64,000 nucleotides of DNA from Antedon mediterranea. Taxonomy: Eukaryota > Echinodermata > Crinoidea > Comatulida > Antedonidae. The translations under genes were made by a program, and so were the position numbers. The DNA lies in assembly GCF_964355755.1 (NCBI RefSeq), contig NC_092670.1, forward strand, positions 27,517,795-27,581,794. Reading direction: 5' to 3'. This document shows positions 24,293-38,416 of this stretch, one piece after another. The notes under the pieces are model-generated. The model saw only the letters and a list, made by a program, of their open reading frames with translations, was not told where the DNA came from and did not search any database. The first letter of the stretch is position 1, and each line of letters opens with the position of its first letter.

Positions 24293-25928
24293 TTCTAAGC
24301 ACTTTGCTGTTTTGTGTGAATAATTTTTGTCGAAATGCTCAAAATGGTCAAAAACGTTTTTAAATACGATATTAAGCTATTTTGTGCTCTTTGATGTTTT
24401 TGTGTGAAAAGTTTTATCGAAATGCTCAAAATGGTCTAAAACGGTTTCTAATGTGATTTTAAGCACTTTGATGTTTTTATGTTAACAACTTTTTTAGAAA
24501 ATCACAAAATGGTCTAAAACGTCTCCAAATGCGATTTGAAGCAATTCTAAGCACTTTGGTGTTTTTATGGTAACGAGTTTTTTTGAATATCACAAAATGG
24601 TCTAAAATGTCTCCAAATGCGATTTGAAGCTTTTCTAAGCACTTTGGTGTTTTTATGTTAACAAGTTTTTTCGAAAACCACAAAATGGTCTAAAACGTCT
24701 CCAAATGCGATTTGAAGCTTTTCTAAGCACTTTGGTGTTTTTATGTTAACAAGTTTTTTCGAAAATCACAAAATGGTCTAAAACGTCTCCAAATGCGATT
24801 TGAAGCTATTCTGTACACTTTGCTGTTTTGTGTGAATAATTTTTGTCGAAATGCTCAAAATGGTCAAAAACGTTTTTAAATACGATATTAAGCTATTTTG
24901 TGCTCTTTGATGTTTTTGTGTGAAAAGTTTTATCGAAATGCTCAAAATGGTCTAAAACGGTTTCTAATGTGATTTTAAGCACTTTGATGTTTTTATGTTA
25001 ACAACTTTTTTAGAAAATCACAAAATGGTCTAAAACGTCTCCAAATGCGATTTGAAGCAATTCTAAGCACTTTGGTGTTTTTATGGTAACGAGTTTTTTT
25101 GAATATCACAAAATGGTCTAAAATGTCTCCAAATGCGATTTGAAGCTTTTCTAAGCACTTTGGTGTTTTTATGGTAACGAGTTATTTCGAAAATCACAAA
25201 ATGGTCTAAAACGTCTCCAAATGCGATTTGAAGCTATTCTGTACACTTTGCTGTTTTGTGTGAATAATTTTTGTCAAAATGCTCAAAATGGTCAAAAACG
25301 TTTTTAAATACTATATTAAGCTATTTTGTGCTCTTTGATGTTTTTGTGTGAAAAGTTTTATCGAAATGCTCAAAATGGTCTAAAACGGTTTCTAATGTGA
25401 TTTTAAGCACTTTGATATTTTTATGTTAACAACTTTTTTAGAAAATTACAAAATGGTGTAAAACGTCTCCAAATGCGATTTGAAGCTATTCTAAGCAATT
25501 TGGTGTTTTTATGTTAACAAGTTTTTTCGAAAATCACAAAATGGTCTAAAACGTCTCCAAATGCGATTTGAAGCTATTCTAAGCACTTTTGTGTTTTTAT
25601 GTTAACAAGTTTTTTCGAAAATCACAAAATGGTCTAAAATGTCTCCAATTGCGATTTGAAGCTTTTCTAAGCACTTTTGTGTTTTTATGTTTACAAGTTT
25701 TTTCGAAAATCACAAAATGGTCTAAAACGTCTCCAAATGCGATTTGAAGCTATTCTAAGCACTTTGGTGTTTTTATGTTAACAAGTTTTTTCGAAAATCA
25801 CAAAATGGTCTAAAACGTCTCCAAATGTGATTTGAAGCTATTCTAAACACTTTGGTGTTTTTATGTTAACAAGTTTTTTCGAAAATCACAAATTGGTCTA
25901 AAACGTCTCCATATGCGATTTGAAGCTA
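24293..25928 (+). repeat. 1636-bp higher-order repeat, copy 3
   Basis: Third copy; the private change noticed is an A at 25417 (gatattttt for gatgttttt). After the ctccatatgcg tag it continues into gctattttaagc, as the solitary upstream copy does at 2311, so the tandem expansion ends here. The total offset to the window start rises from 20345 to 23617, exactly two extra units. Confidence 0.9.
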
Positions 25929-26577
25929 TTTTAAGCACTTTGGTGTTTTTGTGTAACCAAGTTTTTTCGAAAATCACAAAAGGGTCTAAAATGTCTCAAA
26001 ATGCGATTTGAAGCTATTCTGTACACTTTGATGTTTTTATGTTAACAACTTTTTTAGAAAATCACAAAATGGTCTAAAACGTCTCCAAATGCGATTTGAA
26101 GCAATTCTAAGCACTTTGGTGTTTTTATGGTAACGAGTTTTTTTGAATATCACAAAATGGTCTAAAATGTCTCCAAATGCGATTTGAAGCTTTTCTAAGC
26201 ACTTTGGTGTTTTTATGTTAACAAGTTTTTTCGAAAATCACAAAATGGTCTAAAACGTCTCCAAATGCGATTTGAAGCTATTCTGTACACTTTGCTGTTT
26301 TGTGTGAATAATTTTTGTCGAAATGCTCAAAATGGTCAAAAACGTTTTTAAATACGATATTAAGCTATTTTGTGCTCTTTGATGTTTTTGTGTGAAAAGT
26401 TTTATCGAAATGCTCAAAATGGTCTAAAACGGTTTCTAATGTGATTTTAAGCACTTTGATGTTTTTATGTTAACAACTTTTTTAGAAAATCACAAAATGG
26501 TCTAAAACGTCTCCAAATGCGATTTGAAGCAATTCTAAGCACTTTGGTGTTTTTATGGTAACGAGTTTTTTTGAATA
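24766..26577 (+). repeat. 1812-bp higher-order repeat, copy 1
   Basis: The length equals 3x252 + 12x88 (21 monomers: 15 A, 3 B, 3 C). It overlaps copy 3 of the 1636-bp unit, so it arose in a different register and the two events are nested. The tag ctccatatgcg lies at 25907. Confidence 0.87.
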
Positions 26578-28389
26578 TCACAAAATGGTCTAAAACGTCT
26601 CCAAATGCGATTTGAAGCTATTCTGTACACTTTGCTGTTTTGTGTGAATAATTTTTGTCGAAATGCTCAAAATGGTCAAAAACGTTTTTAAATACGATAT
26701 TAAGCTATTTTGTGCTCTTTGATGTTTTTGTGTGAAAAGTTTTATCGAAATGCTCAAAATGGTCTAAAACGGTTTCTAATGTGATTTTAAGCACTTTGAT
26801 GTTTTTATGTTAACAACTTTTTTAGAAAATCACAAAATGGTCTAAAACGTCTCCAAATGCGATTTGAAGCAATTCTAAGCACTTTGGTGTTTTTATGGTA
26901 ACGAGTTTTTTTGAATATCACAAAATGGTCTAAAATGTCTCCAAATGCGATTTGAAGCTTTTCTAAGCACTTTGGTGTTTTTATGGTAACGAGTTATTTC
27001 GAAAATCACAAAATGGTCTAAAACGTCTCCAAATGCGATTTGAAGCTATTCTGTACACTTTGCTGTTTTGTGTGAATAATTTTTGTCAAAATGCTCAAAA
27101 TGGTCAAAAACGTTTTTAAATACTATATTAAGCTATTTTGTGCTCTTTGATGTTTTTGTGTGAAAAGTTTTATCGAAATGCTCAAAATGGTCTAAAACGG
27201 TTTCTAATGTGATTTTAAGCACTTTGATGTTTTTATGTTAACAACTTTTTTAGAAAATTACAAAATGGTGTAAAACGTCTCCAAATGCGATTTGAAGCTA
27301 TTCTAAGCAATTTGGTGTTTTTATGTTAACAAGTTTTTTCGAAAATCACAAAATGGTCTAAAACGTCTCCAAATGCGATTTGAAGCTATTCTAAGCACTT
27401 TTGTGTTTTTATGTTAACAAGTTTTTTCGAAAATCACAAAATGGTCTAAAATGTCTCCAATTGCGATTTGAAGCTTTTCTAAGCACTTTTGTGTTTTTAT
27501 GTTTACAAGTTTTTTCGAAAATCACAAAATGGTCTAAAACGTCTCCAAATGCGATTTGAAGCTATTCTAAGCACTTTGGTGTTTTTATGTTAACAAGTTT
27601 TTTCGAAAATCACAAAATGGTCTAAAACGTCTCCAAATGTGATTTGAAGCTATTCTAAACACTTTGGTGTTTTTATGTTAACAAGTTTTTTCGAAAATCA
27701 CAAATTGGTCTAAAACGTCTCCATATGCGATTTGAAGCTATTTTAAGCACTTTGGTGTTTTTGTGTAACCAAGTTTTTTCGAAAATCACAAAAGGGTCTA
27801 AAATGTCTCAAAATGCGATTTGAAGCTATTCTGTACACTTTGATGTTTTTATGTTAACAACTTTTTTAGAAAATCACAAAATGGTCTAAAACGTCTCCAA
27901 ATGCGATTTGAAGCAATTCTAAGCACTTTGGTGTTTTTATGGTAACGAGTTTTTTTGAATATCACAAAATGGTCTAAAATGTCTCCAAATGCGATTTGAA
28001 GCTTTTCTAAGCACTTTGGTGTTTTTATGTTAACAAGTTTTTTCGAAAATCACAAAATGGTCTAAAACGTCTCCAAATGCGATTTGAAGCTATTCTGTAC
28101 ACTTTGCTGTTTTGTGTGAATAATTTTTGTCGAAATGCTCAAAATGGTCAAAAACGTTTTTAAATACGATATTAAGCTATTTTGTGCTCTTTGATGTTTT
28201 TGTGTGAAAAGTTTTATCGAAATGCTCAAAATGGTCTAAAACGGTTTCTAATGTGATTTTAAGCACTTTGATGTTTTTATGTTAACAACTTTTTTAGAAA
28301 ATCACAAAATGGTCTAAAACGTCTCCAAATGCGATTTGAAGCAATTCTAAGCACTTTGGTGTTTTTATGGTAACGAGTTTTTTTGAATA
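26578..28389 (+). repeat. 1812-bp higher-order repeat, copy 2
   Basis: Offset 1812 from copy 1, with ctccatatgcg at 27719. It lacks the gatattttt change found at 25417, so that change arose after duplication or was converted away. After 28389 the sequence rejoins the path seen at 2961-3600, including the hybrid A/C monomer. Confidence 0.87.
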
Positions 28390-28604
28390 TCACAAAATGG
28401 TCTAAAATGTCTCCAAATGCGATTTGAAGCTTTTCTAAGCACTTTGGTGTTTTTATGTTTACAAGTTTTTTCGAAAATCACAAAATGGTCTAAAACGGTT
28501 TCTAATGTGATTTTAAGCACTTTGGTGTTTTTATGTTAACAAGTTTTTTCGAAAATCACAAAATGGTCTAAAATGTCTCAAAATGCGATTTGAAGCTATT
28601 CTGT

Positions 28605-31600
28605 ACACTTTGATGTTTTTATGTTAACAACTTTTTTAGAAAATCACAAAATGGTCTAAAACGTCTCCAAATGCGATTTGAAGCAATTCTAAGCACTTTG
28701 GTGTTTTTATGGTAACGAGTTTTTTTGAATATCACAAAATGGTCTAAAATGTCTCCAAATGCGATTTGAAGCTTTTCTAAGCACTTTGGTGTTTTTATGT
28801 TAACAAGTTTTTTCGAAAATCACAAAATGGTCTAAAACGTCTCCAAATGCGATTTGAAGCTATTCTGTACACTTTGCTATTTTGTGTGAATAATTTTTGT
28901 CGAAATGCTCAAAATGGTCAAAAACGTTTTTAAATACGATATTAAGCTATTTTGTGCTCTTTGATGTTTTTGTGTGAAAAGTTTTATCGAAATGCTCAAA
29001 ATGGTCTAAAACGGTTTCTAATGTGATTTTAAGCACTTTGATGTTTTTATGTTAACAACTTTTTTAGAAAATCACAAAATGGTCTAAAACGTCTCCAAAT
29101 GCGATTTGAAGCAATTCTAAGCACTTTGGTGTTTTTATGGTAACGAGTTTTTTTGAATATCACAAAATGGTCTAAAACGTCTCCAAATGCGATTTGAAGC
29201 TATTCTGTACACTTTGCTGTTTTGTGTGAATAATTTTTGTCAAAATGCTCAAAATGGTCAAAAACGTTTTTAAATACTATATTAAGCTATTTTGTGCTCT
29301 TTGATGTTTTTGTGTGAAAAGTTTTATCGAAATGCTCAAAATGGTCTAAAACGGTTTCTAATGTGATTTTAAGCACTTTGATGTTTTTATGTTAACAACT
29401 TTTTTAGAAAATCACAAAATGGTCTAAAACGTCTCCAAATGCGATTTGAAGCAATTCTAAGCACTTTGGTGTTTTTATGGTAACGAGTTTTTTTGAATAT
29501 CACAAAATGGTCTAAAATGTCTCCAAATGCGATTTGAAGCTTTTCTAAGCACTTTGGTTTTTTTATGGTAACGAGTTATTTCGAAAATCACAAAATGGTC
29601 TAAAACGTCTCCAAATGCGATTTGAAGCTATTCTGTACACTTTGCTGTTTTGTGTGAATAATTTTTGTCAAAATGCTCAAAATGGTCAAAAACGTTTTTA
29701 AATACTATATTAAGCTATTTTGTGCTCTTTGATGTTTTTGTGTGAAAAGTTTTATCGAAATGCTCAAAATGGTCTAAAACGGTTTCTAATGTGATTTTAA
29801 GCACTTTGATGTTTTTATGTTAACAACTTTTTTAGAAAATTACAAAATGGTGTAAAACGTCTCCAAATGCGATTTGAAGCTATTCTAAGCAATTTGGTGT
29901 TTTTATGTTAACAAGTTTTTTCGAAAATCACAAAATGGTCTAAAACGTCTCCAAATGCGATTTGAAGCTATTCTAAGCACTTTTGTGTTTTTATGTTAAC
30001 AAGTTTTTTCGAAAATCACAAAATGGTCTAAAATGTCTCCAAATGCGATTTGAAGCTTTTCTAAGCACTTTTGTGTTTTTATGTTTACAAGTTTTTTCGA
30101 AAATCACAAAATGGTCTAAAACGTCTCCAAATGCGATTTGAAGCTATTCTGTACACTTTGCTGTTTTGTGTGAATAATTTTTGTCAAAATGCTCAAAATG
30201 GTCAAAAACGTTTTTAAATACTATATTAAGCTATTTTGTGTTCTTTGATGTTTTTATGTGAAAAGTTTTATCGAAATGCTCAAAATGGTCTAAAACGGTT
30301 TCTAATGTGATTTTAAGAACTTTGATGTTTTTATGTTAAAAACTTTTTTAGAAAATCACAAAATGGTCTAAAACGTCTCCAAATGCGATTTGAAGCAATT
30401 CTAAGCACTTTGGTGTTTTTATGTTAACACGTTTTTTCGAAAATCACAAAATGGTCTACAACGTCTCCAAATGCGATTTGAAGCTATTCTAAGCACTTTG
30501 GTGTTTTTATGTTAACAAGTTTTTTCGAAAATCACAAAGTGGTATAAAACGTCTCCAAATGCGATTTTAAGGTATTCTAAGCACTTTGGTGTTTTTATGT
30601 TAACAAGTTTTTTCGAAAATCACAAAATGGTCTAAAACGTCTCCAAATGTGATTTGAAGCTATTCTAAACACTTTGGTGTTTTTATGTTAACAAGTTTTT
30701 TCGAAAATCACAAATTTGTCTAAAACGTCTCCAAATGCGATTTGAAGCTATTTTAAGCACTTTGGTGTTTTTGTGTAACCAAGTTTTTTCGAAAATCACA
30801 AAAGGGTCTAAAATGTCTCAAAATGCGATTTGAAGCTATTCTGTACACTTTGATGTTTTTATGTTAACAACTTTTTTAGAAAATCACAAAATGGTCTAAA
30901 ACGTCTCCAAATGCGATTTGAAGCAATTCTAAGCACTTTGGTGTTTTTATGGTAACGAGTTTTTTTGAATATCACAAAATGGTCTAAAATGTCTCCAAAT
31001 GCGATTTGAAGCTTTTCTAAGCACTTTGGTGTTTTTATGTTAACAAGTTTTTTCGAAAATCACAAAATGGTCTAAAACGTCTCCAAATGCGATTTGAAGC
31101 TATTCTGTACACTTTGCTGTTTTGTGTGAATAATTTTTGTCGAAATGCTCAAAATGGTCAAAAACGTTTTTAAATACGATATTAAGCTATTTTGTGCTCT
31201 TTGATGTTTTTGTGTGAAAAGTTTTATCGAAATGCTCAAAATGGTCTAAAACGGTTTCTAATGTGATTTTAAGCACTTTGATGTTTTTATGTTAACAACT
31301 TTTTTAGAAAATCACAAAATGGTCTAAAACGTCTCCAAATGCGATTTGAAGCAATTCTAAGCACTTTGGTGTTTTTATGGTAACGAGTTTTTTTGAATAT
31401 CACAAAATGGTCTAAAATGTCTCCAAATGCGATTTGAAGCTTTTCTAAGCACTTTGGTGTTTTTATGTTTACAAGTTTTTTCGAAAATCACAAAATGGTC
31501 TAAAACGGCTCCAAATACGATTTGAAGCTATTCTAAGCACTTTGGTGTTTTTATGTTAACAAGTTTTTTCGAAAATCACAAAATGGTCTAAAACGTCTCC

Positions 31601-32052
31601 AAATGCGATTTGAAGCTATTCTAAGCACTTTGGTGTTTTTATGTTAACAAGTTTTTTCGAAAATCACAAAATGGTGTAAAACGTCTCCAAATGCGATTTG
31701 AAGCTATTCTAAGCAATTTTGTGTTTTTATGTTAACAAGTTTTTTCGAAAATCACAAAATGGTCTAAAACGTCTCCAAATGCGATTTGAAGCTATTCTAA
31801 GCACTTTTGTGTTTTTATGTTAACAAGTTTTTTCGAAAATCACAAAATGGTCTAAAATGTCTCAAAATGCGATTTGAAGCTATTCTGTACACTTTGCTGT
31901 TTTGTGTGAATAATTTTTGTCAAAATGCTCAAAATGGTCAAAAACGTTTTTAAATACTATATTAAGCTATTTTGTGTTCTTTGATGTTTTTGTGTGAAAA
32001 GTTTTTTCGAAATGCTCAAAATGGTCTAAAACGGTTTCTAATGTGATTTTAA
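28605..32052 (+). repeat. 3448-bp higher-order repeat, copy 1
   Basis: The length equals 6x252 + 22x88 (40 monomers: 28 A, 6 B, 6 C). Tags are gttaacacg (30424), ggtctacaacg, a TATAAAA-containing copy (30543), cacaaatttgtc and tttggttttttta (29553). The left limit is where ctgtacactttgatg in this copy is replaced by aagaactttgatg in the next. One private change is gctattttgtg near 28878. Confidence 0.87.
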
Positions 32053-35000
32053 GAACTTTGATGTTTTTATGTTAACAACTTTTTTAGAAAATCACAAAAT
32101 GGTCTAAAACGTCTCCAAATGCGATTTGAAGCAATTCTAAGCACTTTGGTGTTTTTATGGTAACGAGTTTTTTTGAATATCACAAAATGGTCTAAAATGT
32201 CTCCAAATGCGATTTGAAGCTTTTCTAAGCACTTTGGTGTTTTTATGTTAACAAGTTTTTTCGAAAATCACAAAATGGTCTAAAACGTCTCCAAATGCGA
32301 TTTGAAGCTATTCTGTACACTTTGCTGTTTTGTGTGAATAATTTTTGTCGAAATGCTCAAAATGGTCAAAAACGTTTTTAAATACGATATTAAGCTATTT
32401 TGTGCTCTTTGATGTTTTTGTGTGAAAAGTTTTATCGAAATGCTCAAAATGGTCTAAAACGGTTTCTAATGTGATTTTAAGCACTTTGATGTTTTTATGT
32501 TAACAACTTTTTTAGAAAATCACAAAATGGTCTAAAACGTCTCCAAATGCGATTTGAAGCAATTCTAAGCACTTTGGTGTTTTTATGGTAACGAGTTTTT
32601 TTGAATATCACAAAATGGTCTAAAACGTCTCCAAATGCGATTTGAAGCTATTCTGTACACTTTGCTGTTTTGTGTGAATAATTTTTGTCAAAATGCTCAA
32701 AATGGTCAAAAACGTTTTTAAATACTATATTAAGCTATTTTGTGCTCTTTGATGTTTTTGTGTGAAAAGTTTTATCGAAATGCTCAAAATGGTCTAAAAC
32801 GGTTTCTAATGTGATTTTAAGCACTTTGATGTTTTTATGTTAACAACTTTTTTAGAAAATCACAAAATGGTCTAAAACGTCTCCAAATGCGATTTGAAGC
32901 AATTCTAAGCACTTTGGTGTTTTTATGGTAACGAGTTTTTTTGAATATCACAAAATGGTCTAAAATGTCTCCAAATGCGATTTGAAGCTTTTCTAAGCAC
33001 TTTGGTTTTTTTATGGTAACGAGTTATTTCGAAAATCACAAAATGGTCTAAAACGTCTCCAAATGCGATTTGAAGCTATTCTGTACACTTTGCTGTTTTG
33101 TGTGAATAATTTTTGTCAAAATGCTCAAAATGGTCAAAAACGTTTTTAAATACTATATTAAGCTATTTTGTGCTCTTTGATGTTTTTGTGTGAAAAGTTT
33201 TATCGAAATGCTCAAAATGGTCTAAAACGGTTTCTAATGTGATTTTAAGCACTTTGATGTTTTTATGTTAACAACTTTTTTAGAAAATTACAAAATGGTG
33301 TAAAACGTCTCCAAATGCGATTTGAAGCTATTCTAAGCAATTTGGTGTTTTTATGTTAACAAGTTTTTTCGAAAATCACAAAATGGTCTAAAACGTCTCC
33401 AAATGCGATTTGAAGCTATTCTAAGCACTTTTGTGTTTTTATGTTAACAAGTTTTTTCGAAAATCACAAAATGGTCTAAAATGTCTCCAAATGCGATTTG
33501 AAGCTTTTCTAAGCACTTTTGTGTTTTTATGTTTACAAGTTTTTTCGAAAATCACAAAATGGTCTAAAACGTCTCCAAATGCGATTTGAAGCTATTCTGT
33601 ACACTTTGCTGTTTTGTGTGAATAATTTTTGTCAAAATGCTCAAAATGGTCAAAAACGTTTTTAAATACTATATTAAGCTATTTTGTGTTCTTTGATGTT
33701 TTTATGTGAAAAGTTTTATCGAAATGCTCAAAATGGTCTAAAACGGTTTCTAATGTGATTTTAAGAACTTTGATGTTTTTATGTTAAAAACTTTTTTAGA
33801 AAATCACAAAATGGTCTAAAACGTCTCCAAATGCGATTTGAAGCAATTCTAAGCACTTTGGTGTTTTTATGTTAACACGTTTTTTCGAAAATCACAAAAT
33901 GGTCTACAACGTCTCCAAATGCGATTTGAAGCTATTCTAAGCACTTTGGTGTTTTTATGTTAACAAGTTTTTTCGAAAATCACAAAGTGGTATAAAACGT
34001 CTCCAAATGCGATTTTAAGGTATTCTAAGCACTTTGGTGTTTTTATGTTAACAAGTTTTTTCGAAAATCACAAAATGGTCTAAAACGTCTCCAAATGTGA
34101 TTTGAAGCTATTCTAAACACTTTGGTGTTTTTATGTTAACAAGTTTTTTCGAAAATCACAAATTTGTCTAAAACGTCTCCAAATGCGATTTGAAGCTATT
34201 TTAAGCACTTTGGTGTTTTTGTGTAACCAAGTTTTTTCGAAAATCACAAAAGGGTCTAAAATGTCTCAAAATGCGATTTGAAGCTATTCTGTACACTTTG
34301 ATGTTTTTATGTTAACAACTTTTTTAGAAAATCACAAAATGGTCTAAAACGTCTCCAAATGCGATTTGAAGCAATTCTAAGCACTTTGGTGTTTTTATGG
34401 TAACGAGTTTTTTTGAATATCACAAAATGGTCTAAAATGTCTCCAAATGCGATTTGAAGCTTTTCTAAGCACTTTGGTGTTTTTATGTTAACAAGTTTTT
34501 TCGAAAATCACAAAATGGTCTAAAACGTCTCCAAATGCGATTTGAAGCTATTCTGTACACTTTGCTGTTTTGTGTGAATAATTTTTGTCGAAATGCTCAA
34601 AATGGTCAAAAACGTTTTTAAATACGATATTAAGCTATTTTGTGCTCTTTGATGTTTTTGTGTGAAAAGTTTTATCGAAATGCTCAAAATGGTCTAAAAC
34701 GGTTTCTAATGTGATTTTAAGCACTTTGATGTTTTTATGTTAACAACTTTTTTAGAAAATCACAAAATGGTCTAAAACGTCTCCAAATGCGATTTGAAGC
34801 AATTCTAAGCACTTTGGTGTTTTTATGGTAACGAGTTTTTTTGAATATCACAAAATGGTCTAAAATGTCTCCAAATGCGATTTGAAGCTTTTCTAAGCAC
34901 TTTGGTGTTTTTATGTTTACAAGTTTTTTCGAAAATCACAAAATGGTCTAAAACGGTTCCAAATACGATTTGAAGCTATTCTAAGCACTTTGGTGTTTTT

Positions 35001-35500
35001 ATGTTAACAAGTTTTTTCGAAAATCACAAAATGGTCTAAAACGTCTCCAAATGCGATTTGAAGCTATTCTAAGCACTTTGGTGTTTTTATGTTAACAAGT
35101 TTTTTCGAAAATCACAAAATGGTGTAAAACGTCTCCAAATGCGATTTGAAGCTATTCTAAGCAATTTTGTGTTTTTATGTTAACAAGTTTTTTCGAAAAT
35201 CACAAAATGGTCTAAAACGTCTCCAAATGCGATTTGAAGCTATTCTAAGCACTTTTGTGTTTTTATGTTAACAAGTTTTTTCGAAAATCACAAAATGGTC
35301 TAAAATGTCTCAAAATGCGATTTGAAGCTATTCTGTACACTTTGCTGTTTTGTGTGAATAATTTTTGTCAAAATGCTCAAAATGGTCAAAAACGTTTTTA
35401 AATACTATATTAAGCTATTTTGTGTTCTTTGATGTTTTTGTGTGAAAAGTTTTTTCGAAATGCTCAAAATGGTCTAAAACGGTTTCTAATGTGATTTTAA
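32053..35500 (+). repeat. 3448-bp higher-order repeat, copy 2
   Basis: It has the same tags 3448 bp downstream: tttggtttttt at 33001, gttaacacg at 33872 and TATAAAA at 33991. It has acggttccaaatacg near 34955 where copy 1 has acggctccaaatacg. The last part overlaps the first copy of the 1296-bp unit, so that smaller duplication happened within or after this one. Confidence 0.87.
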
Positions 35501-36232
35501 GCACTTTGATGTTTTTATGTTAACAACTTTTTTAGAAAATTACAAAATGGTCTAAAACGTCTCCAAATGCGATTTGAAGCAATTCTAAGCACTTTTGTGT
35601 TTTTATGTTAACAAGTTTTTTCGAAAATCACAAAATGGTCTAAAATGTCTCAAAATGCGATTTGAAGCTATTCTGTACACTTTGCTGTTTTGTGTGAATA
35701 ATTTTTGTTGAAATGCTCAAAATGGTCAAAAACGTTTTTAAATACTATATTAAGCTATTTTGTGCTCTTTGTTGTTTTTGTGTGAAAAGTTTTATCGAAA
35801 TGCTCAAAATGGTCTAAAACTGTTTCTAATGTGATTTTAAGCACTTTGGTGTTTTTATGTTAACAAGTTTTTTCGAAAATCACAAAATGGTCTAAAATGT
35901 CTCCAAATGCGATTTGAAGCTTTTCTAAGCACTTTGGTGTTTTTATGTTAACAAGTTTTTTCGAAAATCACAAAATGGCCTAAAACGTCTCCAAATGTGA
36001 TTTGAAGCTATTCTAAACACTTTGGTGTTTTTATGTTAACAAGTTTTTTCGAAAATCACAAATTGGTCTAAAACGTCTCCAAATGCGATTTGAAGCTATT
36101 TTAAGCACTTTGGTGTTTTTGTGTAACCAAGTTTTTTCGAAAATCACAAAAGGGTCTAAAATGTCTCAAAATGCGATTTGAAGCTATTCTGTACACTTTG
36201 ATGTTTTTTTGTTAACAAGTTTTTTCGAAAGT
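34937..36232 (+). repeat. 1296-bp higher-order repeat, copy 1
   Basis: The length equals 2x252 + 9x88 (15 monomers). Tags are tttttgttgaaatgctc (35703) and aaaatggcctaaaac (35973). Variants private to this copy include gttgtttttgtg near 35770. Confidence 0.85.
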
Positions 36233-37528
36233 CACAAAATGGTCTAAAACGGCTCCAAATACGATTTGAAGCTATTCTAAGCACTTTGGTGTTTTTATGT
36301 TAACAAGTTTTTTCGAAAATCACAAAATGGTCTAAAACGTCTCCAAATGCGATTTGAAGCTATTCTAAGCACTTTGGTGTTTTTATGTTAACAAGTTTTT
36401 TCGAAAATCACAAAATGGTGTAAAACGTCTCCAAATGCGATTTGAAGCTATTCTAAGCAATTTTGTGTTTTTATGTTTACAAGTTTTTTCGAAAATCACA
36501 AAATGGTCTAAAACGTCTCCAAATGCGATTTGAAGCTATTCTAAGCACTTTTGTGTTTTTATGTTAACAAGTTTTTTCGAAAATCACAAAATGGTCTAAA
36601 ATGTCTCAAAATGCGATTTGAAGCTATTCTGTACACTTTGCTGTTTTGTGTGAATAATTTTTGTCAAAATGCTCAAAATGGTCAAAAACGTTTTTAAATA
36701 CTATATTAAGCTATTTTGTGTTCTTTGATGTTTTTGTGTGAAAAGTTTTTTCGAAATGCTCAAAATGGTCTAAAACGGTTTCTAATGTGATTTTAAGCAC
36801 TTTGATGTTTTTATGTTAACAACTTTTTTAGAAAATTACAAAATGGTCTAAAACGTCTCCAAATGCGATTTGAAGCAATTCTAAGCACTTTTGTGTTTTT
36901 ATGTTAACAAGTTTTTTCGAAAATCACAAAATGGTTTAAAATGTCTCAAAATGCGATTTGAAGCTATTCTGTACACTTTGCTGTTTTGTGTGAATAATTT
37001 TTGTTGAAATGCTCAAAATGGTCAAAAACGTTTTTAAATACTATATTAAGCTATTTTGTGCTCTTTGATGTTTTTGTGTGAAAGGTTTTATCGAAATGCT
37101 CAAAATGGTCTAAAACTGTTTCTAATGTGATTTTAAGCACTTTGGTGTTTTTATGTTAACAAGTTTTTTCGAAAATCACAAAATGGTCTAAAATGTCTCC
37201 AAATGCGATTTGAAGCTTTTCTAAGCACTTTGGTGTTTTTATGTTAACAAGTTTTTTCGAAAATCACAAAATGGCCTAAAACGTCTCCAAATGTGATTTG
37301 AAGCTATTCTAAACACTTTGGTGTTTTTATGTTAACAAGTTTTTTCGAAAATCACAAATTGGTCTAAAACGTCTCCAAATGCGATTTGAAGCTATTTTAA
37401 GCACTTTGGTGTTTTTGTGTAACCAAGTTTTTTCGAAAATCACAAAAGGGTCTAAAATGTCTCAAAATGCGATTTGAAGCTATTCTGTACACTTTGATGT
37501 TTTTTTGTTAACAAGTTTTTTCGAAAGT
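36233..37528 (+). repeat. 1296-bp higher-order repeat, copy 2
   Basis: Same tags at +1296 (36999 and 37269). Differences from copy 1 include gtttacaag near 36476, ggtttaaaatg near 36933 and gaaaggtttta near 37080. The number of differences is visibly higher than between the 1636-bp copies, so this event is likely older. Confidence 0.85.
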
Positions 37529-37537
37529 CACAAAATG

Positions 37538-38416
37538 GTCTAAAAAGTCTCCAAATGCGATTTGAAGCTATTCTAAGCACTTTGGTGTTTTTATGTTAAC
37601 AAGTTTTATCGAAAATCACAAAATGGTGTAAAACGTCTCCAAATGCGATTTGAAGCTATTCTAAGCACTTTGGTGTTTTTATGTTAACAAGTTTTTTCGA
37701 AAATCACAAAATGGTGTAAAACGTCTCCAAATGCGATTTTAAGCTATTCTAAGCAATTTGGTGTTTTTATGTTAACAAGTTTTTTCGAAAATCACAAAAT
37801 GGTCTAAAACGTCTCCAAATGCGATTTGAAGCTATTCTGTACACTTTGCTGTTTTGTGTGAATAATTTTTGTCGAAATGCTCAAAATGGTCAAAAACGTT
37901 TTTAAATACGATATTAAGCTATTTTGTGCTCTTTGATGTTTTTGTGTGAAAAGTTTTATCGAAATGCTCAAAATGGTCTAAAACGGTTTCTAATGTGATT
38001 TTAAGCACTTTGATGTTTTTATGTTAACAACTTTTTTAGAAAATTACAAAATGGTGTAAAACGTCTCCAAATGCGATTTGAAGCTATTCTAAGCAATTTC
38101 GTGTTTTTATGTTAACAAGTTTTTTCGAAAATCACAAAATGGTCTAAAACGTCTCCAAATGCGATTTGAAGCTATTCTAAGCACTTTTGTGTTTTTATGT
38201 TAACAAGTTTTTTCGAAAATCACAAAATGGTCTAAAATGTCTCCAAATGCGATTTTAAGGTATTCTAAGCACTTTGGTGTTTTTATGTTAACAAGTTTTT
38301 TCGAAAATCACAAAATGGTCTAAAACGTCTACAAATGCGATTTGAAGCTATTCTAAGCACTTTGGTGTTTTTATGTTAACAAGTTTTTTCGAAAATCACA
38401 AAATGGTATAAAACGT
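37538..38416 (+). repeat. Linking block, copy of 11581-12460
   Basis: Joined to the 1296-bp unit on the left and the 7245-bp unit on the right. It carries ctaaaaagtctcc and aagttttatcg. Its right end has aaacgtgtacaaatg, a private change next to the unit boundary. Confidence 0.72.

Noticed and set aside
1636-28389. 3448 = 1636 + 1812 as evidence that the 3448-bp unit is the sum of the two smaller ones
   Set aside because: The sum is exact, but all periods follow 252k + 88m, so such sums are expected; the 3448-bp unit carries tags (gttaacacg, ggtctacaacg) that neither smaller unit has.
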